DNA of 64,000 nt, taken from Bin80 sp965219915. GTDB lineage: Bacteria > Bacteroidota > Rhodothermia > Rhodothermales > Bin80. This document shows, in pieces, positions 18,251-27,095 of the stretch. Location: assembly GCA_965219915.1 (NCBI GenBank), contig OZ244794.1:868001-932000 (forward strand), written 5' to 3'. A program made the translations under genes and the position numbers. Numbering within the stretch: position 1 is the first letter of the stretch; every line of letters begins with the position of its first letter. The notes beneath the pieces were generated by a model. The model ran no database searches. It was not told the DNA's origin and saw only the letters and a list, made by a program, of their open reading frames with translations.

Positions 18251-18268
18251 CTTGAAAGCGTTTCCAAG
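18251..18268. promoter_or_regulatory. LacI/CcpA-type operator upstream of the TonB receptor
   Basis: The near-palindrome CTTGAAAGCGTTTCCAAG is centred on CG and matches the LacI-family/CRE pattern TGWAARCGYTWWCW at all but one position. It lies 76 nt upstream of the TonB receptor ATG and downstream of AT-rich sequence (18180-18210) that could hold the promoter, so a bound repressor would block transcription. No LacI-family regulator is encoded in this window. Family knowledge ties such sites to sugar-responsive repressors. Confidence 0.6.
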
Positions 18269-18343
18269 GCTTGTAAAGCCATATCTGGCGCCCTGTGTTT
18301 GTTGCGGGACGCCTTAAACATGAACTAAACTTAGGATTGAACT

Positions 18344-21300
18344 ATGAGACTAAAAGGGTTACTGGGTATAGCTGTGATGCTGATACTTACCGCGCCGGTC
18401 GTGCTTGCCCAACAGGGCAAGATTGATGGCGTGGTGACCGATGCTGCCACGGGTGAGACCATCCCCGGAGCTAATGTCGTGATTGAGGGCACCACGCAGG
18501 GGTCATCTACGGAGGTAGACGGCTACTTCTTCATCAATAACGTGCGTCCAGGTACCTACACGTTGGTCGTTTCGTTTGTAGGATTTTTGGATCAGAGGGT
18601 AGAGGGCGTTCGGGTTTCTACCGGATTGACAACTACCAGGAACATTCAACTGCGAGAAGAGGCGGTTGGGCTTGAAGAGATGGTGGTCACAAGTGAACGT
18701 CCCATTGTGCAGTTGGATGTTTCCGCCAATGTGGCCAGTCTCAACCCCGAGGCTTTTCAAGATCTCCCGGTGGCCGGTGTCAGTGAGGTACTTGACCTCC
18801 AGGCCGGTATTGAGCCAGGCCTGCGTGTACGTGGGGGAGGCCTGAACGAAGTTGCCTTTGTGGTTGATGGCATGAATTTGCGGACCGGTCGCTCGCATCA
18901 ACCATTCACGAATATTAGCTACACTTCACTGGAGGAAGTACAGGTCCAGACAGGAGGTTTCAACGCGGAGTACGGAAACGTACGGAGCGGTATCGTGAAT
19001 GTTACCACTAAAGAGCCTTCCAGGACACGCTACACCTTTGACGCGCTGTATCGCTACCAACCTGCTCAGCCAAAGTCTCTTGAAGGATTGGGAGGCACGA
19101 ATCTGGATAATTGCGATTACTCCGGTCCAGTCACGGGGGACTGCGACAGCTGGTTCGTTCGCCCGTTCCTTGACCCGGCAGTCGCTTGGGACGGCACAGG
19201 CAATGGCGCGTGGGATCCCTATACACAGAACCAGTACAACGCTTTTGAAGGCTGGAATGCACTCGCTGACCGGCTTCTGAATGACGAGGGTTTTGATGTT
19301 ACTGCTCGGGACATGCAGGAATACTTCAAGCATACTCATCGCAAGGATAACGAGATCACCAAGCCCGACTACGAGGCGGATGTTACCTTGGCTGGCCCGC
19401 TAGTTCCCGGCATGAGCAGCAGATTGGGAGACCTGCGCTTCTCCGTATCCTACAGAGGTACGCAGACCGCGTATATTTATCCTCAGAGCCGAGATGCTTT
19501 CAAAAGTCAGACATTCCAGGGTAAGCTGATTTCCAACGTTGCACCAGGAATGAAGCTGAGCGTGCAGGGGATGAAGGGCGTGGAGCGTGGTATTAACAGT
19601 AATCAGGGAAGTGCAGACCTCCGGATGTACGGTGGGCAAATGCCGTCTTATCCGTGGTGGGGAGCTGGAGCGCAAATCGTTGATGGTATCAACCGCCGTG
19701 GACGTGTGATTCTGTCCGATGGTGCGTTTCCACTCGCCAATATTGACCACACACTGCTAGGAGCCACCTTCACACATACGCTCAGTGCGAGCACCTTCTA
19801 CGAAGTTCATTTGCAGAATATTGCGTCAAAGTACCGTAGTCATTTTCCGAATCTGCGTGATGGCTCATACACGGAAAACGGTGTCTTTTACCCAGTCCCG
19901 TATACCAATAACTTTGGTCGGCTGACCCCGGCGGGCGAGGCAAACAGGGACCAGGTAACCTGCTTTGGTGGTAGCGGTGACCTCAACGGAGACGGTGTGA
20001 CAACCCCGTATTGTGTTGGGGACGAGCCATTCGGATTTTTGGGGCAGGGCGGTAACCTGCTCGGCGGTGCCGAGACCACTGGTGGTCACTGGGTCAAGAC
20101 GCGAGACACCTCTGATGTGAGTGTCTTTACCGGTCGGTTTGACCTGACCAGTCAGGTCACCCGGGTGCTTCAGCTCAAAACAGGCGCAGAACTCATTATC
20201 AGTGATTACGATCTGAACTACAAGAGAGTAAACCTTGCCCTGGTGGGCCCGGAAGCCGAGGCCGATTATCCACTCTCACGCCAACCGATCCAGGGTGCAG
20301 CCTATGCACAGGGTAAGCTGGAATTCCAGGGCATGATCGCCAACCTTGGTGTACGCATAGACTTCTTTGATGCGAATACTGCCTGGTGGGTAGCGGAAAA
20401 CCCGTATGATCAGGCTTTCCGGCAGCGAGTGGAAGGTTTGGATGAACTGCTGCCTACAGAGGATCCGGCGGCACAGATATTCATCAGCCCCCGGTTGGGA
20501 ATCTCCTTCCCGATCACGCAGGAAAGCAAGCTTTACTTCAACTACGGTCATTTCCGCCAAATGCTGAATCCCTTTGATGTGTTTGGTATTCAGCAGTCCC
20601 GCAACAGCGGTATTGATGTAATGGGTAACCCAGAGCACCCAATGCCTCAGACGGTGGCGTACGAGTTGGGATTTGACCAGAACCTCTTTGACCAGTACTT
20701 GCTGCGGGTCAGCGGTTTCTATCGTGATATCCGCAATCAGCCACGAAATGTTACCTACAATAGCCTGGGTGGTGTCGTAAACTATGCGATCAAGCAGCCT
20801 TGGAATTACGAGGATGTACGTGGGGCAGAAGTCACATTGACCAAGCTACGCGGCGACTGGGTTCGGGGGTTTGTTAACTACACCTTCCTGCAGACCAAAG
20901 GCGGTAACTTTGGCTATGGCGTGTTCCACGAGAACACTTTCCAGCAGCGTAACTATCTGCGGACCTCAACGGACTACCGCATCGGGGCTCCTTTGGCCGA
21001 GCCGTTTGCCCGTGCAAACCTGCTTTTCCTTACGCCGACTAGCTTTGTTCCCTCTCTGCTAAATGGTTCATTGCTGGGAGATTGGCGCGTGAGTCTGTTG
21101 GGCGAGTGGCGTGCAGGCCAGAAATGGAGATGGGCAGGCGGTGGCGGTGCACCTCCCGAATTACAGGAGAATGTACGCTGGCGGAGCTATGTTAATTTTG
21201 ACCTTCGTTTTACGAAGCATGTCAATACGCGATTCGGCGGTGCACAGATCTTCCTGGATGTGTCTAACCTCTTCAATCGCCGCCATCTGTACAATGCCAC

Positions 21301-21727
21301 CGGCTTCCACCCAGATGGTAGAGATTTTGACCGCTACATGTGGTCACTGCACCTGCCGGAAGACATCTTTGATCAGATGAATGCGGTTGACGAAAATCTG
21401 TCGTATGCCGACAAACAGGGACTTCCCTACGTATGGGTCCCCGGAGACGATCGGCCTGGTGTATTCCGTCATCCTGACGTAGCCTACCAGCCAATCGAAG
21501 CATTCAAATCGCTTGATGGCGTCAGTGAACCCAATACTGTTGCTTGGTACTGGGCAGCCGACACCGGCACGTATTCCCGCTGGAATGGATCCAGCTTTGT
21601 GGCTGTGCCGGACGGTGAAGTACAGCAGGTACTTGATGACAAAGCATACATTGATATGCCGAACCTGAGATTCAATACATTCTTGAATAATCGTCGGCTA
21701 ACTTTGGGTATACGTGTAACCTTATAG
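18344..21727 (+). CDS. TonB-dependent outer-membrane receptor with CarboxypepD-like N-domain
   Basis: An 1127-residue outer-membrane receptor. A signal peptide (about 1-22, ending VVLAQ) leads to a carboxypeptidase-regulatory-like domain (about 25-105: GVVTDAATGETIPGANVVIEG, EVDGYFFINNV, LVVSFVGF). The plug domain follows (GLRVRGGGLNEVAFVVDGMNLR, VQVQTGGFNAEYGNVRSGIVNV), then a 22-strand barrel ending in RRLTLGIRVTL. This is the SusC-like/CarboxypepD-TonB architecture of Bacteroidota-type nutrient uptake, but no SusD is encoded nearby. Instead a secreted sorting-domain protein and a PorV-like protein follow. A LacI-type operator upstream suggests sugar control. Confidence 0.92.
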   Translation: MRLKGLLGIAVMLILTAPVVLAQQGKIDGVVTDAATGETIPGANVVIEGTTQGSSTEVDGYFFINNVRPGTYTLVVSFVGFLDQRVEGVRVSTGLTTTRNIQLREEAVGLEEMVVTSERPIVQLDVSANVASLNPEAFQDLPVAGVSEVLDLQAGIEPGLRVRGGGLNEVAFVVDGMNLRTGRSHQPFTNISYTSLEEVQVQTGGFNAEYGNVRSGIVNVTTKEPSRTRYTFDALYRYQPAQPKSLEGLGGTNLDNCDYSGPVTGDCDSWFVRPFLDPAVAWDGTGNGAWDPYTQNQYNAFEGWNALADRLLNDEGFDVTARDMQEYFKHTHRKDNEITKPDYEADVTLAGPLVPGMSSRLGDLRFSVSYRGTQTAYIYPQSRDAFKSQTFQGKLISNVAPGMKLSVQGMKGVERGINSNQGSADLRMYGGQMPSYPWWGAGAQIVDGINRRGRVILSDGAFPLANIDHTLLGATFTHTLSASTFYEVHLQNIASKYRSHFPNLRDGSYTENGVFYPVPYTNNFGRLTPAGEANRDQVTCFGGSGDLNGDGVTTPYCVGDEPFGFLGQGGNLLGGAETTGGHWVKTRDTSDVSVFTGRFDLTSQVTRVLQLKTGAELIISDYDLNYKRVNLALVGPEAEADYPLSRQPIQGAAYAQGKLEFQGMIANLGVRIDFFDANTAWWVAENPYDQAFRQRVEGLDELLPTEDPAAQIFISPRLGISFPITQESKLYFNYGHFRQMLNPFDVFGIQQSRNSGIDVMGNPEHPMPQTVAYELGFDQNLFDQYLLRVSGFYRDIRNQPRNVTYNSLGGVVNYAIKQPWNYEDVRGAEVTLTKLRGDWVRGFVNYTFLQTKGGNFGYGVFHENTFQQRNYLRTSTDYRIGAPLAEPFARANLLFLTPTSFVPSLLNGSLLGDWRVSLLGEWRAGQKWRWAGGGGAPPELQENVRWRSYVNFDLRFTKHVNTRFGGAQIFLDVSNLFNRRHLYNATGFHPDGRDFDRYMWSLHLPEDIFDQMNAVDENLSYADKQGLPYVWVPGDDRPGVFRHPDVAYQPIEAFKSLDGVSEPNTVAWYWAADTGTYSRWNGSSFVAVPDGEVQQVLDDKAYIDMPNLRFNTFLNNRRLTLGIRVTL

Positions 21728-21736
21728 CTTGAAGCA

Positions 21737-21768
21737 GGGCGCCTGTCCTGATTCCAAGGCAGGCGCCC
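21737..21768 (+). promoter_or_regulatory. Perfect intercistronic hairpin
   Basis: GGGCGCCTG (21737-21745) and CAGGCGCCC (21760-21768) form a perfect 9-bp GC-rich stem in the 74-nt gap between the TonB receptor and the secreted protein gene. Only scattered T residues follow, so it may be a weak terminator, an RNA-processing site or a 3'-end stabiliser that sets the ratio of the two products. Confidence 0.6.
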
Positions 21769-21801
21769 GCTGATGGTTTTCAATTTTAATCGAGCAAGCT
21801 C

Positions 21802-24144
21802 ATGAAAATCAGTTACTACATGAAAGCACTTTCGGCTGGACTGTTATTGTTCACCTTCGTGCCAATGGCTGCCACGGCTCAGTTCACTGCACAGTGGCTG
21901 GATATTGGCACATTCCACAGCACATGGACCGAATCAGGAGCCCAGCATGAAGGTAATTCGTCTGCCGCAGATGGCATGGAATGGCCCTCCATTCTGCGTA
22001 ACAGCAGTCACTTCAGGGCCAAAGCACTTTGGCTAGGTACAAAGGACTGGACAGATGCCAACGGACAATCATTCCCGTACTTCGTAGCCCGGATTGGTCC
22101 TCGGACTGCCGGCGCGGACGTGACCTATCCGGTACAAAATGTGCTTGTTAGCAAGACAGAGGACACTGTGGTGGAAGTGGATGGAGCGCTGTCATTCGAC
22201 AATGTCGCGGTTGTTGACGAGATAGATCCAGGGCTTCCGGCCGACCGTATGGTGCATAACATCCACAATACGTATATCGGCGTTACGGTAGATCGGAGGG
22301 CATACGCCTATGTCAATCAGGCTCACGATGACTATAACATCATTGAGTACATTTACACCAACACCGGAAACGTGGACGAAGACGAGGATATCGAACTCCC
22401 GAATCAAAACCTCAAAGAAACGTACTTCTTCCGCATCCACCGGTGGAGGGGAAATCTGCAGGGCGCCTGGACAGTCAGCGGTGGCATGGTTTGGGGCAAG
22501 TTCAGCATGATTGACGTTGTCGGAGATGGACATGCGGAGTACCCGATCACATTCACCTCACAGTACCTGTGGATCGGTATTGATCCTGAAACACAGGGAG
22601 ATTATGATCGCTTTGGTGGGTCCCTATTCAACGAGGCGTGGTGGGCACCTCCGGCTGATTCGATTGGACGCTTGACCGGTGCCAGTTACATTGGTCGGGC
22701 AACAATTCACGCCGACAACTCGCCTACGGATTCCCGTTACATTCGCTGCACCATGGCTACCATAGAGACCTGTCAGCCAGCAACCATGGGCTTTATGGAC
22801 TCTGACGAAGCACTAACAGCTGACGGTAGTTCTCACGAAGATTACTACGAATGGGGGATTCGGACGCGTGAGAATCCTGATCGTATTGATGGTGGGTCCC
22901 AGCATATGTGGCCGCATTACGCTGACCGTATTGAGCCGAGTGGTATATTCTGGGAGCCCAAGAATGACGCTTCTACAGGTAAGCAGGGCGGTCACGCCGT
23001 CACGACAGCTTATGGCCCCTACGATTTTGCCCCAGGTGAAAGTGTTCGGCTCGTAGTCGTTGAAGGTGTGGGCGGATTGACTATTGATGCCAGTGTCAGG
23101 ATTGGCAGGGCATTCAAGCTTGGTGGATTGGATCGCGATTCAGATCTCATCCGCTATGATGCAAATGGAGATGGAATGATTCAAACCGGTACTTTCGATC
23201 CTGCCATCAATCAGATGGACATGGATGGTGATGGAATGTTTGATACATTCGGCCATGGGTTGGAGGAAATGACCAAGAATCAGTGGGTTGTGAGTGCACG
23301 TGATTCGATGTTGCAAACGCTGCAGCGGGGTATCAATCTCTATGCAGCCAGCAATAACATGAGCGCTTATCCAATTCCGGAAGCCCCTCATGCTCCCTCG
23401 ACCTTCAGTGTCGTTGGGCGTCCAGACAAAGTTGAAGTCAGATGGACGAATCCGGCAGGTGGACCTGCGCGCACAAAATGGCTACTCTATCGGACCTCCC
23501 GGTATGAGGACTACATCTACGAAAGCTGCCTGAACCTTGATTCGCAGCAGTTTACGGATGGCTCAAATCCAAGAGATCCGGCAGATCCCAGCGCATCGGG
23601 TCAGCAGCACTGCGGCTACGAAATGATCGCGTCGCTGGATGCCGGAGCAAATTCCTATGATGATACAGACCTCAACAGGGGAACGGACTACTACTACTAC
23701 CTACAGGCCGTTGGTGGACCGCAGCCCATGGATCCGGATGGTATTTCTGGAACGCCAACGGGCTCGCCACTTCGCAGTTCTCGCTCCCTCACACAGACTT
23801 ATCAACCTGTTAACCTGAAACGCCCCGCGTATGGGTCGACTGGCACTGTGGAGGATGCACGTATCGTACCTAACCCGGTTAATCTCGGAGCAGATGCTAC
23901 TGTAAGGTTTGATCAAGAGGACCGTGTTGCATTCTTCAATATCCCGGGTAACTGTACGATCAAGATCTATACCGAGATTGGAGAATTGGTCCACACTATC
24001 GAACATAGTGACGGTAGTGGCGACGAACTCTGGAACTTGACCACTACATCTCGTCAGTTGCTTGTGAGCGGTATCTACATTGCTGTTATTTCAGACAATG
24101 ACACGGGTGACGAAGCGATTCGAAAATTCACGGTAATCCGGTAG
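21802..24144 (+). CDS. Secreted protein with FN3-like domain and type IX-like sorting domain
   Basis: A 780-residue exported protein. The signal peptide is about residues 1-26 (GLLLFTFVPMAATAQ). The large middle part has no family I recognise. It contains Asp-rich calcium-loop-like stretches (RYDANGDGMIQ, MDMDGDGMFD). An FN3-like segment follows (about 530-640: PDKVEVRWTNPAG, YDDTDLNRGTDYYYYLQAVGG). The C-terminus has the type A sorting-domain layout: ARIVPNPVN, CTIKIYTEIGELVHTIEH, ELWNL, SGIYIAVI, RKFTVIR. It probably reaches the surface through a type IX-like system, consistent with the PorV-like gene downstream. It may act as a surface partner of the TonB receptor (inference). Confidence 0.8.
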   Translation: MKISYYMKALSAGLLLFTFVPMAATAQFTAQWLDIGTFHSTWTESGAQHEGNSSAADGMEWPSILRNSSHFRAKALWLGTKDWTDANGQSFPYFVARIGPRTAGADVTYPVQNVLVSKTEDTVVEVDGALSFDNVAVVDEIDPGLPADRMVHNIHNTYIGVTVDRRAYAYVNQAHDDYNIIEYIYTNTGNVDEDEDIELPNQNLKETYFFRIHRWRGNLQGAWTVSGGMVWGKFSMIDVVGDGHAEYPITFTSQYLWIGIDPETQGDYDRFGGSLFNEAWWAPPADSIGRLTGASYIGRATIHADNSPTDSRYIRCTMATIETCQPATMGFMDSDEALTADGSSHEDYYEWGIRTRENPDRIDGGSQHMWPHYADRIEPSGIFWEPKNDASTGKQGGHAVTTAYGPYDFAPGESVRLVVVEGVGGLTIDASVRIGRAFKLGGLDRDSDLIRYDANGDGMIQTGTFDPAINQMDMDGDGMFDTFGHGLEEMTKNQWVVSARDSMLQTLQRGINLYAASNNMSAYPIPEAPHAPSTFSVVGRPDKVEVRWTNPAGGPARTKWLLYRTSRYEDYIYESCLNLDSQQFTDGSNPRDPADPSASGQQHCGYEMIASLDAGANSYDDTDLNRGTDYYYYLQAVGGPQPMDPDGISGTPTGSPLRSSRSLTQTYQPVNLKRPAYGSTGTVEDARIVPNPVNLGADATVRFDQEDRVAFFNIPGNCTIKIYTEIGELVHTIEHSDGSGDELWNLTTTSRQLLVSGIYIAVISDNDTGDEAIRKFTVIR

Positions 24145-24152
24145 CTGTGTTA

Positions 24153-24189
24153 GCATGGCGCTCTGACCGTACAGGGCAGAGCGCCATGC
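24153..24189 (+). promoter_or_regulatory. Perfect 13-bp intercistronic hairpin
   Basis: GCATGGCGCTCTG (24153-24165) pairs without mismatch with CAGAGCGCCATGC (24177-24189) across an 11-nt loop, just after the secreted-protein stop codon and before the PorV-like gene. No T-run follows, which argues against simple termination and for transcript stabilisation or processing. Confidence 0.65.
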
Positions 24190-24219
24190 AACATGCAACC
24201 CTATAAGACAAACGATGCA

Positions 24220-25287
24220 ATGAAAAAGCACTACTTCTTTTCAATACTGACGGTCGCCGCACTCCTGCTTGGCAGTGCCTCGATTACTTATGGTCAGGCA
24301 GGCCTAACCCCGGATACTGAGGTGGAAACTGACAAGCGCGCCCAGACCGGAATGAAATTCCTGAGCACATCAGTGGATGCCCGCGCTTCTGCTATTGGTT
24401 CAGCGCTGACTGCCGAGATGGTCGGTACTTCAACTTCAATGTTTTACAATCCTGCGAGTATGGGCTTCATGCAAGGGCGTATGCATGCAGCGGCTACCAG
24501 CATGAGCTTTATCGCAGATATCGGCTATACACAGGCCAGTATTGCGTTCCGCCCAGGTTCAGGGGGTAACTTTGGTGTAGTTGGTGTATCACTGGTTTCG
24601 GTGGACTATGGCGATTTCAATTATAACGTTCGCGCCAACAATGATGATGGATTTGTGCAGTTGGGAACCTATCAGCCCACGGCCATGGCAGTGGGTCTGG
24701 GGTACGCCAGATCCTTTGGTGACCGTTTCTCGGCGGGCGCCAACGTTAAGCTTGTTTTCCAGGATCTAGGTTCAGGATTTGCGACTTCCCAGGAATTTGA
24801 TACCGGGGCTGTCACTACAACAGAGGACTACAGCGCGCAGACAGTAGCATTTGATTTCGGTATTGTGTATGCTACCGGGTTTGAGAGCTTGGTTATTGGT
24901 ATGAGCGCGCGTAACTTTGCCCAAGAGCAAACCTATGTGCGTGAAAGGTTTGAACTTCCGCTGACCTTCCAGATCGGAATGTCAATGAACTTGGTTGACC
25001 TTACCTCCATGGATCCAGACATGCACAGCATTCAGCTTCATGTCGATGCTCAGCGTCCCAGAGACTTTGCTGAGCATGTCCGTTTCGGCGTGGAATACAC
25101 ACTTATGGATATAGTATCCATTCGAGGTGGGTTTGAGCAACTGGGCGTGAGCGAAGAGCAGGGACTGAGTGCTGGCGCAGGACTTCGGTATGCGTTCGGA
25201 AACGTTCGGGTTGGGGCAGACTACGCATACACCCAGTTTGGTGTCTTCGGCACGGTGAACCGCATTGGCCTTCAGATTGGTCTCTAA
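24220..25287 (+). CDS. PorV/PorQ-like outer-membrane beta-barrel protein
   Basis: A 355-residue barrel protein. The ATG at 24220 gives a clean signal peptide (MKKHYFFSILTVAALLLGSA to about residue 26); the frame also has an ATG at 24193 inside the 3' arm region of the hairpin. The family segment GMKFLSTSVDARASAIGSA, followed by TSTSMFYNPASMGFM, is diagnostic of the PorV/PorQ (FadL-like) group. The C-terminal strand ends RIGLQIGL. PorV proteins shuttle type IX cargo or act as specific barrels beside secreted proteins. The neighbouring cargo-like protein supports that role here (inference). Confidence 0.85.
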   Translation: MKKHYFFSILTVAALLLGSASITYGQAGLTPDTEVETDKRAQTGMKFLSTSVDARASAIGSALTAEMVGTSTSMFYNPASMGFMQGRMHAAATSMSFIADIGYTQASIAFRPGSGGNFGVVGVSLVSVDYGDFNYNVRANNDDGFVQLGTYQPTAMAVGLGYARSFGDRFSAGANVKLVFQDLGSGFATSQEFDTGAVTTTEDYSAQTVAFDFGIVYATGFESLVIGMSARNFAQEQTYVRERFELPLTFQIGMSMNLVDLTSMDPDMHSIQLHVDAQRPRDFAEHVRFGVEYTLMDIVSIRGGFEQLGVSEEQGLSAGAGLRYAFGNVRVGADYAYTQFGVFGTVNRIGLQIGL

Positions 25288-25332
25288 AACGAAAAACAAT
25301 TCATTCCTGAGTAACTAGTATTCAGGTTAATA

Positions 25333-25371
25333 GCGGAGAATTGGGGTTATGCTCCAATTCTCCGCTTTTTT
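25333..25371 (+). terminator. Intrinsic terminator, 12-bp stem plus T6
   Basis: GCGGAGAATTGG (25333-25344) pairs perfectly with CCAATTCTCCGC (25354-25365), followed directly by TTTTTT. This is the strongest intrinsic terminator I see in the window. The next plus-strand gene starts only 6 nt after the T-run, leaving no room for a promoter, so read-through or internal initiation must supply it. Confidence 0.9.
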
Positions 25372-25377
25372 CTAGAG

Positions 25378-27093
25378 ATGAGATATTCGGTCGACCACGT
25401 ACTCATCTGTGGAGTGGCTTGTGTGATTGCGGCATTGTCTGGATGTGAGAACGCTCCGCCCCCCGAGCTCTCCGACAAACCCATTGGTTTCACCGAGGTC
25501 ACTGCCGACGCGGGCCTTGGAGCCTTCCGACATGATAACGGTGCGGATGGAAAGAAATACTACGCGGAGCAAATGGGGTCAGGCGCAGGATTCATTGACT
25601 ATGACGGCGATGGCTGGCTAGACATCTTGCTTCTGGGCGGCGGGTACTGGGATCGCGCTCCGCATGCGTGGTACCAATCGTTTTGGATGTATCGCAATAT
25701 GGGGGATGGCACATTTGAGGAGGTAACGGACGAGGTGGGCTTAGGGCAACTTTATGCCTTCACGCTTGGCGTGGCAACAGCTGACTTTGACAATGACGGG
25801 GACCAGGATATTCTGGTGACGAATCTCAATGAAAATATGCTCCTGGAGAACAAGGGCGGTGTGTTTGAGCACAAGAAGTCGAGTCTGAGCATTCACGATG
25901 AATGGAGTAGTTCAGCGCTTTGGATTGATACAAATCGTGATGGATGGCTGGATGTTTACGTAGGAAATTACGCAGACTGGAGCCCGACGCGCGACAAGTT
26001 CTGCCCCGAAGGGGGGGTGGTTAAGCTCTACTGCGTTCCCGCGGATTATGAGGGCATTTCCAGTAGGTACTTCGAAGCCAGTGGTGATGGCGTGTTCGTT
26101 GAGCGAACGCAGGAGGCCGGCATATACCACCCGCTGGGAAAGGCCCTTGGCGTGGCAGAGTGGGATTTCGATCGTGATGGTTGGCCCGACTTTGTTGTGG
26201 CCAATGACGGTGAAGGAGATCTTCTATTCATGAACAATCAGGACGGCACGTTTTCCGAGCGAGGCGTGCAAAGCGGAATCGCCTTCAGTGAGCACGGGGA
26301 GGCCCGTGCAGGAATGGGTATTGATATTGGGGTGATGGATGAAACCGGCGAACCATCAGTTTTTGTAGGTAACTTTTCCACGGAAATGATCGGTGTGTAC
26401 CGTTATTTGGGCAACGGGCTGTTTAGCGATCGCGCGGCCAGGTCACGTATTGGTCAACCGAGCCTGAATACGCTCACCTTCGGATTAATGGTGCTCGACG
26501 TGGATCTGGATGGCGACCTGGACTTGTTTGTTGCAAACGGGCACGTATATCCAGATCGGTTGGTAGGGCAGGATAAGATTACCTATGAGCAGCGGGCACA
26601 GTTGTTCGAGAACGTTGGCAGCGGATTCTTTGAAGAGGTCCCCCCTTCAACGACGCCACCTCTTGAGATAGAAATGGTTGCTCGAGGTGCAGCCTACGGA
26701 GATTATGACCGTGATGGTGATCTGGATATCCTGGTCGTAGAGAACGGTGGTCCGGCACGTTTATGGCGTAATGATGTGACCGGCCGAAATTGGTTGCGCG
26801 TCACCGTTACGGGAACCGAGGGGAATCGCGATGCATTCGGCACTCACGTGCGCGTGTATGCGGGAGAGCGGACACAGGAGCGTCGTATCCGTTCGGGATC
26901 CAGTTATCTCTCCCAGAATGAGGTGGTTGCCACATTTGGCTTGATGAATATTCATTCAATTGACAGCGTTCGTGTGGATTGGGCCGCCGGGGGTTCCCTT
27001 GTACTGCAGGATGTGCCTATAAACACAGAGGTTCACGTTACTGAGGGTCAGCAGGGTTGGATCGAACGCTCTATGCCCGGGGCGGCCAACTAG
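25378..27093 (+). CDS. CRTAC1-family lipoprotein (FG-GAP/VCBS plus ASPIC/UnbV), copy 1
   Basis: A 571-residue predicted lipoprotein (lipobox ALSGC, Cys23). After FTEVTADAGLG come FG-GAP/VCBS repeats with calcium-loop motifs: FIDYDGDGWLDILLLGG, ADFDNDGDQDILVTN, DTNRDGWLDVYVGN, DVDLDGDLDLFVANG and DYDRDGDLDILVVENGG. They form a beta-propeller. A conserved Cys pair sits in the insert FCPEGGVVKLYCVP. The C-terminal ASPIC/UnbV domain (about 465-560) includes RDAFGTHVRVYAG and RSGSSYLSQN. Function in bacteria is unknown; a surface binding role is inferred. The start is 6 nt after a strong terminator. It is followed 2 nt later by a paralogue. Confidence 0.88.
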   Translation: MRYSVDHVLICGVACVIAALSGCENAPPPELSDKPIGFTEVTADAGLGAFRHDNGADGKKYYAEQMGSGAGFIDYDGDGWLDILLLGGGYWDRAPHAWYQSFWMYRNMGDGTFEEVTDEVGLGQLYAFTLGVATADFDNDGDQDILVTNLNENMLLENKGGVFEHKKSSLSIHDEWSSSALWIDTNRDGWLDVYVGNYADWSPTRDKFCPEGGVVKLYCVPADYEGISSRYFEASGDGVFVERTQEAGIYHPLGKALGVAEWDFDRDGWPDFVVANDGEGDLLFMNNQDGTFSERGVQSGIAFSEHGEARAGMGIDIGVMDETGEPSVFVGNFSTEMIGVYRYLGNGLFSDRAARSRIGQPSLNTLTFGLMVLDVDLDGDLDLFVANGHVYPDRLVGQDKITYEQRAQLFENVGSGFFEEVPPSTTPPLEIEMVARGAAYGDYDRDGDLDILVVENGGPARLWRNDVTGRNWLRVTVTGTEGNRDAFGTHVRVYAGERTQERRIRSGSSYLSQNEVVATFGLMNIHSIDSVRVDWAAGGSLVLQDVPINTEVHVTEGQQGWIERSMPGAAN

Positions 27094-27095
27094 TG

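Noticed and set aside
18503..24006. Several 60-137-codon minus-strand ORFs inside the TonB and secreted-protein genes
   Set aside because: They lie antisense to clear genes and show no protein-like features; they mirror the codon bias of the real frames.
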